Below, piece after piece: positions 1-5,134 of a stretch of DNA of 5,134 bases. The first letter of the stretch is position 1. The number at the start of each line of letters is the position of its first letter. The stretch comes from Gammaproteobacteria bacterium (GTDB lineage Bacteria > Pseudomonadota > Gammaproteobacteria > Pseudomonadales > M0112), in the NCBI GenBank assembly GCA_006227085.1, contig SBFY01000170.1, positions 1 through 5,134 of the forward strand, written 5' to 3'. A program made the translations under genes and the position numbers. The notes beneath the pieces were generated by a model that ran no database searches, had not been told where the DNA came from, and saw nothing but the letters and a program-made list of their open reading frames with translations.

Positions 1-761
1 TCACGCTGCAAGCACTCGATCGTGCCCAACTGCACCGGCAGGAACCGGCCGTGCAGGCCGGGTGTGCGCTGTTTTCTGCGGATACCGGCATCATCGACAG
101 CCATGCCCTGCTGCACACACTGCTGGCACAGGCCGAACAGCATCAGGCACGGATCATCTGCCGCACCCGCATCGAGCGCGTCGAAGCCGGCAATGATGGT
201 TTCGTGATCCATGGCCACAGCGCCGGTGAAGCGTTCCGTATCCGCAGCCGGGGTCTCGTCAATGCAGCCGGCCTGCACGCCCATCTCGTCGCCCAGGGCA
301 TCGATGGCTTGGCTGCACAGCACATCCCGACCGTGCATTACCTGAAAGGCCATTACTTTCGCCTGCACGCTGCATCGCCGTTCCGCCACCTCGTGTACCC
401 CTTGCCTGACCAGGACGGGCTCGGCATCCACGCCACCCTCGACCTGCAAGGCCAAACCCGCTTCGGGCCGGACACATTACCCGTCGATGCCATTGATTAC
501 AGCGTTACCGATGAACGCCACGCCGTGTTCACACAAGCCATCCGCCGTTACTGGCCCAGCCTGCCGGATGCGGCACTGCAAGCCGACAGCGCTGGCATCC
601 GGCCACGGCTGGCCAGGCAGGGTTTCAGTGACTTCCGCATTGACAGCCATGACCAGCATGGCATTGCCGGGCTGGTGAACCTGTTCGGCATTGATTCACC
701 GGGGCTGACCGCCTGCCTCGCCATCGCCGACACGGTAAAACAGCGGCTTTTCCCCGCATAA
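1..761 (+). CDS. FAD-dependent oxidoreductase, DAO / L-2-hydroxyglutarate dehydrogenase-like family (5' partial)
   Basis: The reading frame is open to the left edge (first whole codon at position 3) and stops with TAA at 759-761, giving 252 C-terminal residues. The sequence matches the back part of the DAO-fold flavoproteins that include L-2-hydroxyglutarate dehydrogenase/oxidase (L2HGDH, LhgO). Visible landmarks, numbered from position 3, are DTGIIDSHAL near 27-36, the LVNAAG segment at 85-90 (end of the FAD-binding fold), LKGHYF at 114-119, GLGIHATLDLQGQTRFGPD at 139-157, SGIRP at 197-201, and LFGIDSPGLTA at 227-237, which is typical of the C-terminal FAD contact. The N-terminal GxGxxG dinucleotide-binding loop is missing because it lies outside the window; roughly 110-140 residues are absent compared with the usual family length. 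A GTG at 51 is an internal valine, not a start. Members oxidise 2-hydroxy acids using FAD. The substrate here cannot be fixed, because many homologues are annotated only as NAD(P)/FAD-dependent oxidoreductases. Confidence 0.85.
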   Translation, partial: TLQALDRAQLHRQEPAVQAGCALFSADTGIIDSHALLHTLLAQAEQHQARIICRTRIERVEAGNDGFVIHGHSAGEAFRIRSRGLVNAAGLHAHLVAQGIDGLAAQHIPTVHYLKGHYFRLHAASPFRHLVYPLPDQDGLGIHATLDLQGQTRFGPDTLPVDAIDYSVTDERHAVFTQAIRRYWPSLPDAALQADSAGIRPRLARQGFSDFRIDSHDQHGIAGLVNLFGIDSPGLTACLAIADTVKQRLFPA

Positions 762-811
762 AGCACCGTTTTGCGGTACCATCATGAGCCCTCGCCCGCT
801 CACGCATTCGC

Positions 812-818
812 AAGGAAG
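812..818 (+). promoter_or_regulatory. Ribosome binding site that sets the asmA start
   Basis: AAGGAAG lies 4 nt before the ATG at 823 and is a strong Shine-Dalgarno match. An in-frame ATG 39 nt upstream at 784 has no comparable site. A start at 823 also places the hydrophobic anchor right at the N-terminus, so 823 is preferred. Confidence 0.75.
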
Positions 819-822
819 TGCC

Positions 823-2844
823 ATGAAAACCCTGCTCAAACTCCTGTCCGGCCTGATCGCACTCGTCATCATCGTGCCCGTCATCGCCATCATCGTGATC
901 ACGCAGGTGATTGACCCCAACGACTACAAAAGCGAGATCCAGGCGCTGGCCGCCAAACACACGCGCGGGCAACTGACACTGGAAGGCGACCTGGGCTGGT
1001 CATTCTTCCCGACCCTGGGTTTCACCAGCGGCGCCTTGCAATTCCGCTTGCCGGAAGACAAGCAAGCCCCGTTTGCCAAACTGCAATCAGCAACCGTGGG
1101 CGTGCAATTGATGCCGCTCTTCCGTGGCGCAGTGGCTGCTGACACCATCGCCATTGATGGCTTGCAACTGAACCTCGCTGTCGACAAGCAAGGCAACGGC
1201 AACTGGACGCGCATCAGTCGCGAAACAGCCCCGGCAAACGACAAGGGCAGCAGCCAGGCCAGCACGGCTGGTGAAGCTTCCGGCGCAGCATTGGCCGTGG
1301 CCATCAATCGTGTACTGGTGAACAACTCGGCATTCAATTACCGTGATGCCGATGGCAGCAGCCAATCACTGGCCATTAACGCACTCGCTATCAATGATGT
1401 GAATCTCGCTGGCGATCCCCTGCATATCACGCTCGATGCGTCGGTACAAAGCCCGGCCACCGGCAACCAGGTTGTGCCGGTCAAACTGGACAGCCGCATC
1501 ACGCTCGACATGAAACAAGGCAGCGTGCGCCTCAGCGAGCTCAAGGCAAACCTTGCCAACCTGGCCGCGAAAGGTGACATACAACTGCATACGACGAGCC
1601 CGCTGGAAATCAGCGGCACGCTGGATATCCCGGCATTTGATGCACAAGCCCTGATGAAAGCCGTGGGGCAAACAGTTCCTGCATTCCAGGATCCGGACGT
1701 CTTGCGCAAGGTCGCCATGAACATCACGTTTTCCGGCCCACCCAACAGCGTGATCATGAACCCACTGACACTGGTGCTGGATGACACCACCTTCAAAGGC
1801 CAGCTTGGCATCAGCAACCTCGATACAAAGCACCTGCTGGTTGAACTGAAAGGCGACACACTGAACGCTGACCGTTACCAGACAGTGAGTGACGCCGCAG
1901 CGACCGCCGACAAGGGCAACACTGCAGCCGCTAACCAAGCTGATGCCAATGCCGCCTTGCTGCCTTTGGCCACATTGCGTGAACAGCGCTTCGCATTGAA
2001 ACTCTCGCTCGACAAACTGGTTACCAATAAACTCACCCTCAATAATGCGGATGTGGCAGCTCACGGCGCTGACGGTGTGATCATTCTCGACCACCTCACC
2101 GCCAACCTGTATGAAGGCAAACTGAAAACCACCGCCTCCATCGATGCGCGCACCGACACACCTCTCATCAGTGCCAAGCAAACATTGTCTGATGTGCGCA
2201 TCGGAAAATTGCTGACCGACATGCAAGGCACCACGCCGTTCTCTGGCCTTACAACCATGGAACTGGACATCAAGACCCGTGGCAACACCATGCCCGCCAT
2301 CAAGCGCAACTTGAGCGGCCCGATGACGATTCTCGTGCGCGAAGGCACGCTGCATGGTGTCAGCCTCGAGCGCTATACCTGCCAGGCGATTGCCGCCACC
2401 CGCAAACAACAAGCCGCAGCCCAGTGGCCGAATGATTCCAGCATCGAACGCGTCAGCATGAGTCTCCTGTTCAAGGATGGCGTCGGCGTGACCAATGACA
2501 TCAAAGGCAAATTGCAGCAGATCCGCATGATCGGCGAAGGCGCTGTTGAATTACCCACCGACAAATTCGACATGCGCATGGGCATCGCCTTGACGGGCGA
2601 CCTCTCCGGTACCGACGCGAACTGCACCGTCAACGAAGCCTATCGCGACATTGCCTGGCCAGTGCGCTGCCAGGGCACGTATGCCGGCGAAGCTGCCAAA
2701 ACCAGTTGCGGGCTCGACAGCAAGCGCATGGGTGAAATCATCGAGAAAATTGCCCGCAAGGAAGCCGGTCGCGCACTCGACAAGAAAGCCGAAGAAAAGC
2801 TTGGTGACGACTGGAAAGCCATCAAAGGCTTGTTCGGCCAATAA
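823..2844 (+). CDS. asmA: AsmA family protein, inner-membrane anchored, periplasmic
   Basis: This encodes 673 residues from the ATG at 823; TAA is at 2842-2844. A short basic start (MKTLLK) is followed by one hydrophobic segment at about residues 7-30, which predicts an inner-membrane anchor or uncleaved signal with the rest in the periplasm. The segment after the anchor (DPNDYKSEIQALAAKHT, then LTLEGDLGWSFFPTLGF, about 31-67) is the classic AsmA N-terminal signature. Two Ala/Gly/Ser/Asn-rich linkers at about 134-158 and 354-378 separate the N-terminal, middle and C-terminal parts. The AsmA C-terminal type motif LDHLTANLYEGKL is at 422-434. Family knowledge: AsmA-like proteins resemble bridge-type lipid carriers and affect outer-membrane biogenesis; E. 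coli AsmA is 617 residues, so this one is slightly long. Four cysteines (520, 601, 616, 629) fall in the periplasmic C-terminal region. The stop overlaps the mutY start by one base. Family membership is secure; exact orthology to E. coli AsmA is not. Confidence 0.88.
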   Translation: MKTLLKLLSGLIALVIIVPVIAIIVITQVIDPNDYKSEIQALAAKHTRGQLTLEGDLGWSFFPTLGFTSGALQFRLPEDKQAPFAKLQSATVGVQLMPLFRGAVAADTIAIDGLQLNLAVDKQGNGNWTRISRETAPANDKGSSQASTAGEASGAALAVAINRVLVNNSAFNYRDADGSSQSLAINALAINDVNLAGDPLHITLDASVQSPATGNQVVPVKLDSRITLDMKQGSVRLSELKANLANLAAKGDIQLHTTSPLEISGTLDIPAFDAQALMKAVGQTVPAFQDPDVLRKVAMNITFSGPPNSVIMNPLTLVLDDTTFKGQLGISNLDTKHLLVELKGDTLNADRYQTVSDAAATADKGNTAAANQADANAALLPLATLREQRFALKLSLDKLVTNKLTLNNADVAAHGADGVIILDHLTANLYEGKLKTTASIDARTDTPLISAKQTLSDVRIGKLLTDMQGTTPFSGLTTMELDIKTRGNTMPAIKRNLSGPMTILVREGTLHGVSLERYTCQAIAATRKQQAAAQWPNDSSIERVSMSLLFKDGVGVTNDIKGKLQQIRMIGEGAVELPTDKFDMRMGIALTGDLSGTDANCTVNEAYRDIAWPVRCQGTYAGEAAKTSCGLDSKRMGEIIEKIARKEAGRALDKKAEEKLGDDWKAIKGLFGQ

Positions 2845-3905
2845 TGCCGTCATCACCACTGACACCGGCCGCATTCCGCAAACGTGTCCTGCAATGGTTT
2901 GATGCACACGGCAGGCATGACCTGCCGTGGCAAAAGCAGCTCACGCCGTATCGCGTGTGGCTATCAGAAATCATGCTGCAGCAAACGCAAGTCAACACGG
3001 TCATCCCGTATTACCGCGCATTCCTGAAACGCTTTCCTACCGTGAAGGCTTTAGCCGAAGCGCCCGCAGATGAGGTGATGCACCTGTGGACAGGCCTCGG
3101 TTACTACAGCCGTGCACGCAACCTGCACCGTTGCGCGCAAATCATTTGCAGCGAACACAAGGGAAAATTCCCGGACACCATCGATGCACTGGCGGCACTG
3201 CCAGGTATTGGCCGATCGACTGCCGGTGCGATCGTCTCGATCGCTTTCGGGCAACGCGCCGCGATTCTCGATGGCAATGTCAAACGCGTGCTGTCGCGCT
3301 ATCACGCTGTCGACGGTTTTCCGAATGACAGCCACACCCAGAACACGCTGTGGGAAATGGCCGAGCGTTACACACCCGCTGACCGCTGCGGGGATTACAG
3401 CCAGGCGATGATGGACCTGGGTGCCACCGTATGCACACGCAGCAAGCCCGATTGCGCGCATTGCCCACTGTCAAAAAGCTGTGCCGCATTGGCAACGGGC
3501 TCACCCACCGACTGGCCACGACGCAAAGCGCGCAAAAGCGTGCCGCACAAACATTGGCAGTTGCTGGTGCTGCAACACCCGGATGGCAGCATCCTGCTGG
3601 AACAACGTCCCTCACCCGGCATCTGGGGCGGCTTGTGGTGCTTGCCGGTCAGCGAAACCGCCGATGCTCGCGCGCTGGCACAGCCGTGGCTGGGCCGGCA
3701 GCGACCGAAGCCGCAGGTTTTGCCGGCGATCCCGCATGTGTTCAGCCACTTTCGTGTCACACTGGAGCCGCTACTGATCCCGCTCACGCAAGCCGCGGAA
3801 CTGACAGCCACCACGCAGCTTTGGTATAACGGTAAGCAACGCATCGGCTTGCCGGCACCGATCAAGCCGCTACTCGAATCCATCATCCACAAGGAATTGC
3901 CATGA
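2844..3905 (+). CDS. mutY: A/G-specific adenine DNA glycosylase MutY
   Basis: A complete 353-residue MutY (E. coli is 350). It removes adenine mispaired with 8-oxoguanine or guanine in base excision repair. Visible features are the catalytic Glu42 in SEIMLQQTQV (41-50), the WTGLGYYSRARN segment (82-93) with the tyrosine that intercalates at the lesion, the helix-hairpin-helix loop LPGIGRSTAG (119-128), and catalytic Asp143 in ILDGNVKR. The 4Fe-4S ligands are Cys197, 204, 207 and 213 with canonical C-x6-C-x2-C-x5-C spacing. The C-terminal NUDIX-like 8-oxoG recognition domain runs from about 235, with the FSH loop at 300-302 and LWYN at 327-330. The start is fixed by the TAATG overlap with asmA and by alignment to the family N-terminus (RHDLPWQ). 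No Shine-Dalgarno sequence is visible upstream, which suggests translation coupled to asmA. The end overlaps yggX by 4 nt. No key residue is missing. Confidence 0.97.
   Translation: MPSSPLTPAAFRKRVLQWFDAHGRHDLPWQKQLTPYRVWLSEIMLQQTQVNTVIPYYRAFLKRFPTVKALAEAPADEVMHLWTGLGYYSRARNLHRCAQIICSEHKGKFPDTIDALAALPGIGRSTAGAIVSIAFGQRAAILDGNVKRVLSRYHAVDGFPNDSHTQNTLWEMAERYTPADRCGDYSQAMMDLGATVCTRSKPDCAHCPLSKSCAALATGSPTDWPRRKARKSVPHKHWQLLVLQHPDGSILLEQRPSPGIWGGLWCLPVSETADARALAQPWLGRQRPKPQVLPAIPHVFSHFRVTLEPLLIPLTQAAELTATTQLWYNGKQRIGLPAPIKPLLESIIHKELP
3891..3896 (+). promoter_or_regulatory. Ribosome binding site of yggX
   Basis: AAGGAA lies inside the last codons of mutY, 5 nt before the yggX ATG at 3902. It gives yggX its own ribosome entry despite the ATGA overlap. 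Confidence 0.65.
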
Positions 3906-4177
3906 GCCGTACCGTGCAATGCCGCAAATACCGGCAGCAACTTGAAGGGCTGGAGCGCCCGCCCTATCCCGGCCCCAAGGGCCAGGCCATTTTTGACACC
4001 GTGTCCAAAAAGGCCTGGGAAGAATGGCAGGCCCACCAGACCCGCCTGCTCAATGAAAAGCACCTGAATGCGTTCGAGCCCAAGACCCGCACCTACCTGG
4101 CCGAGCAGATGGAGAAGTTCCTCAATAACGAGCCCTTCGATATCGCTGAAGGTTACGTGCCGGAAAAGCCTGAATAA
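3902..4177 (+). CDS. yggX: Probable Fe(2+)-trafficking / oxidative damage protection protein YggX
   Basis: A complete 91-residue protein, the same length as E. coli YggX. It begins MSRTVQCRKYRQQLEGLE, with the conserved Cys7 and the acidic-aromatic N-terminal segment, then PPYPGPKGQAIFDTVSKKAWEEW and QTRLLNEKHLN (about 46-56), and ends with the family-type IAEGYVPEKPE. Family knowledge: YggX is a small cytosolic protein that helps protect iron-sulfur proteins against superoxide and is implicated in iron handling. Its gene commonly follows mutY in gamma- and betaproteobacteria, as here with an ATGA overlap (3902-3905). The neighbouring MutY is itself an Fe-S enzyme acting on oxidative damage, so the pairing is coherent. 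The gene is probably transcribed from a promoter upstream of asmA or earlier; no separate promoter or SoxS site was recognised. Confidence 0.96.
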   Translation: MSRTVQCRKYRQQLEGLERPPYPGPKGQAIFDTVSKKAWEEWQAHQTRLLNEKHLNAFEPKTRTYLAEQMEKFLNNEPFDIAEGYVPEKPE

Positions 4178-4188
4178 ACCCTCCCAGC

Positions 4189-4217
4189 TTGACGAAGCCA
4201 AGGCCGGCGGGTTTAAT
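4189..4217 (+). promoter_or_regulatory. Sigma-70 type promoter for tRNA-Phe
   Basis: The -35 TTGACG (4189-4194) and -10 TTTAAT (4212-4217) are separated by exactly 17 nt; each differs from consensus at one base. The -10 is followed by a GC-rich discriminator (ACGCCC), a hallmark of stable-RNA promoters under stringent control. Transcription would begin near 4223-4225, leaving about 20 nt of leader before the mature tRNA at 4244. The position, the right distance upstream of a tRNA and just after the yggX stop, supports the call. Confidence 0.65.
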
Positions 4218-4231
4218 ACGCCCTCTTTTTT
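4206..4231 (+). terminator. Possible weak rho-independent terminator after yggX
   Basis: GGCG (4206-4209) can pair with CGCC (4219-4222) around a 9-nt loop, followed by TCTTTTTT to 4231. The stem is only 4 bp. A 7-bp pair TAAACCC (4175-4181) with GGGTTTA (4209-4215) competes with it and includes the yggX stop codon. Because the tRNA promoter occupies the same bases, the T-run would also lie in the tRNA leader. Read-through from yggX into the tRNA is equally possible. Confidence 0.3.
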
Positions 4232-4239
4232 CCGGCCTT

Positions 4240-4319
<80 letters not shown>

Positions 4320-4325
4320 TTAAAA

Positions 4326-4577
4326 TCAACGACTTACGATCAAACGCAAGCCCTGCTTGGTGTGCCGCTGTGGCCAAAACGTGCCATCAATGTGTCCTGC
4401 CGCGCCCTTCAAATGCTCGCCCGCAAAATGCGCGTAACGAAGCACCATCTCAAACGACGACCAGCCACCCAACTCCATCAACTCGTTCAGACTTGTACCG
4501 CTTTGCACGTGCCACGATGCCCAGGTATGCCGCAAGTCATGCCAGCGAGCATTTAAAGAGGTCGCAGGGATTGTTTT
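4326..4577 (-). pseudogene. Truncated tyrosine recombinase / phage-type integrase, C-terminal remnant
   Basis: Reading leftward from 4577 the frame is open for 83 codons to TGA at 4326-4328; a stop (TAA at 4578-4580) closes it on its 5' side. The conserved part starts at about 4553 with NARWHDLRHTWASWH, containing the HxxR catalytic box (His at 4539-4541, Arg at 4530-4532). It continues as VQSGT, then ELGGWSSFEMVLRYAH with the Trp/His-box residue (TGG, 4461-4463) and the nucleophile Tyr (TAC, 4434-4436). This is the hallmark C-terminus of tyrosine recombinases of prophages and genomic islands. The N-terminal arm-binding and core-binding domains and the first catalytic Arg are absent, so the fragment cannot be an active recombinase. 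Its stop lies 7 nt from the tRNA-Phe CCA end, the usual arrangement for an element integrated into a tRNA 3' end. No frameshift is seen within the surviving part. Confidence 0.85.
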
Positions 4578-4630
4578 TTAACCAGCTGCAGCGGCTACTC
4601 AGTATTTAACCCCTCCGACCCCTTTTGTTT
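4578..4630. other. Noncoding spacer with a GGGGTCGGAGGGG motif (minus strand)
   Basis: This short stretch between the integrase remnant and the Sel1-repeat stop has no gene. Read on the minus strand, 4607-4626 is AAAAGGGGTCGGAGGGGTTA, where GGGG occurs twice. The sequence also holds the 8-bp palindrome GCTGCAGC (4585-4592). Similar AAAGGGGTCxGAG strings are, from memory, common beside REP-associated transposase genes and other small repeats in proteobacteria. That link is unverified. With the remnant, the whole 4320-4630 interval contains no intact gene. Confidence 0.3.
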
Positions 4631-5134
4631 TTAGTGTAATCCCGACTGCTTAATTTTATTGTAAATACCGAGTGCCTCGGCGTCTCCAGCAGCCAACTCG
4701 GCCGGTGCAAGCGTTCTCGCTGCGACATCTCTCATCCGCCCCGCCTCTGCGCTTCCAGATCTTGCGGCAACAGATAGCCATACATAAGCTTTCTTAAAAT
4801 CCCTGATGCCTAATACTCCAGTGCCATAAGCCCCACCCAGCCTGTATTGGGCATCCACCACACCCTGATAGGCGGCTTTTTCAAGCCAATAGACTGCCTG
4901 TGGGTAGTCTTGCCGGACGCCATCGCCCCTCCAATACATTCCTGCCAAATTAAACTGGGCGGCAGCAAAACCCTGATCCGCAGCTTTTTTATACCAAGAG
5001 AAAGCCTGCACGCTATTTTGTGACACTCCTTTGCCATTTTCATACATAACACCAATATTATATTGCGCGTTTACATGCCCTTTATCTGCTGCCCTGACAA
5101 TCCAGAAAAATGCCTTGCTGTAATCCAAAGAAGC
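4631..5134 (-). CDS. Sel1-like repeat (tetratricopeptide-like) protein, 5' partial
   Basis: The frame is open through the right edge and ends with TAA at 4631-4633, giving 167 C-terminal residues. The TTG at 5126-5128 is internal (preceded by Ala-Ser), so the true start lies outside the window. It contains three complete 36-residue Sel1 repeats (fragment residues 21-56, 57-92, 93-128) and the end of a fourth at 1-20. The pattern is AQxxLGxMYxxGxGVxQDxxxAxxWxxKAAxQG. The last repeat is more diverged and is followed by a tail (RDVAARTLAPAELAAGDAEAL) of the kind that caps such proteins. The family folds as alpha-solenoids that mediate protein-protein contact; many are periplasmic or secreted, but the signal region is not visible, so location and role are unknown. 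Base composition is clearly more AT-rich than the mutY operon (5041-5100 has 24 G/C of 60; 2761-2820 has 34 of 60). It converges on the tRNA and may be cargo of the integrated element, though Sel1 genes also occur in the backbone. Confidence 0.9.
   Translation of the reverse strand, partial: ASLDYSKAFFWIVRAADKGHVNAQYNIGVMYENGKGVSQNSVQAFSWYKKAADQGFAAAQFNLAGMYWRGDGVRQDYPQAVYWLEKAAYQGVVDAQYRLGGAYGTGVLGIRDFKKAYVWLSVAARSGSAEAGRMRDVAARTLAPAELAAGDAEALGIYNKIKQSGLH

Noticed and set aside
746..777. Small hairpins around the end of the oxidoreductase (GCTTT/AAAGC at 746-764 and ACCG/CGGT at 765-777) as a terminator.
   Set aside because: Stems are only 4-5 bp and no T-run follows, so they do not support a terminator. 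Co-transcription with asmA remains possible across the 61-nt gap.
784..822. Upstream in-frame ATG at 784 as the asmA start, adding 13 residues.
   Set aside because: No Shine-Dalgarno precedes it, the added residues (MSPRPLTHSQGSA) are not signal-like, and the ATG at 823 has AAGGAAG at good spacing followed directly by the membrane anchor.
1366..2412. Long minus-strand open frame of 348 codons inside asmA.
   Set aside because: It is antisense to a clear AsmA coding sequence, has no recognisable domain, and is rich in Gly, Ala, His, Arg and Cys as expected for a GC-driven shadow frame.
3395..4201. Minus-strand open frame of 268 codons across the mutY end and yggX.
   Set aside because: It lies opposite two well-identified genes and shows no family resemblance; it is a shadow frame.

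Overview
The window looks like a moderately GC-rich proteobacterial chromosome, most likely gammaproteobacterial, with a betaproteobacterium as the alternative. The basis is gene content and order: an AsmA-family gene, then mutY, then yggX (Fe2+-trafficking/oxidative protection), then tRNA-Phe(GAA). From memory, a similar order occurs in Pseudomonas, but I could not check this. The tRNA is very close to the enterobacterial tRNA-Phe and has an encoded CCA end.

Layout on the + strand: (1) 1-761 is the C-terminal two thirds of an FAD-dependent oxidoreductase of the DAO / L-2-hydroxyglutarate dehydrogenase type, cut by the left edge. (2) 823-2844 encodes a 673-residue membrane-anchored AsmA-family protein. 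(3) 2844-3905 is a complete mutY with all its signature residues. (4) 3902-4177 is yggX. Genes 2-4 overlap by 1 and 4 nt and so almost certainly form one transcription unit. MutY carries a 4Fe-4S cluster and repairs oxidised-guanine mispairs, while YggX protects Fe-S clusters from oxidation, so the mutY-yggX pairing makes functional sense. (5) 4189-4217 holds a convincing stable-RNA promoter for tRNA-Phe at 4244-4319.

The second half of the window changes character right after the tRNA CCA end. Seven bases further on, on the minus strand, lies the stop codon of a truncated tyrosine recombinase (integrase). Only its C-terminal catalytic part survives, marking tRNA-Phe as a used integration site. 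About 75 nt of noncoding sequence of uncertain origin follows, then a visibly more AT-rich minus-strand gene for a Sel1-repeat protein that runs off the right edge. The 4178-5134 stretch is best read as backbone up to the tRNA followed by the decayed end of an integrated element or later insertions.

I do not see a new biological system here. The points worth a second look are the integration scar, the crowded promoter/terminator region before the tRNA, and the unexplained junction at about 4557-4630.
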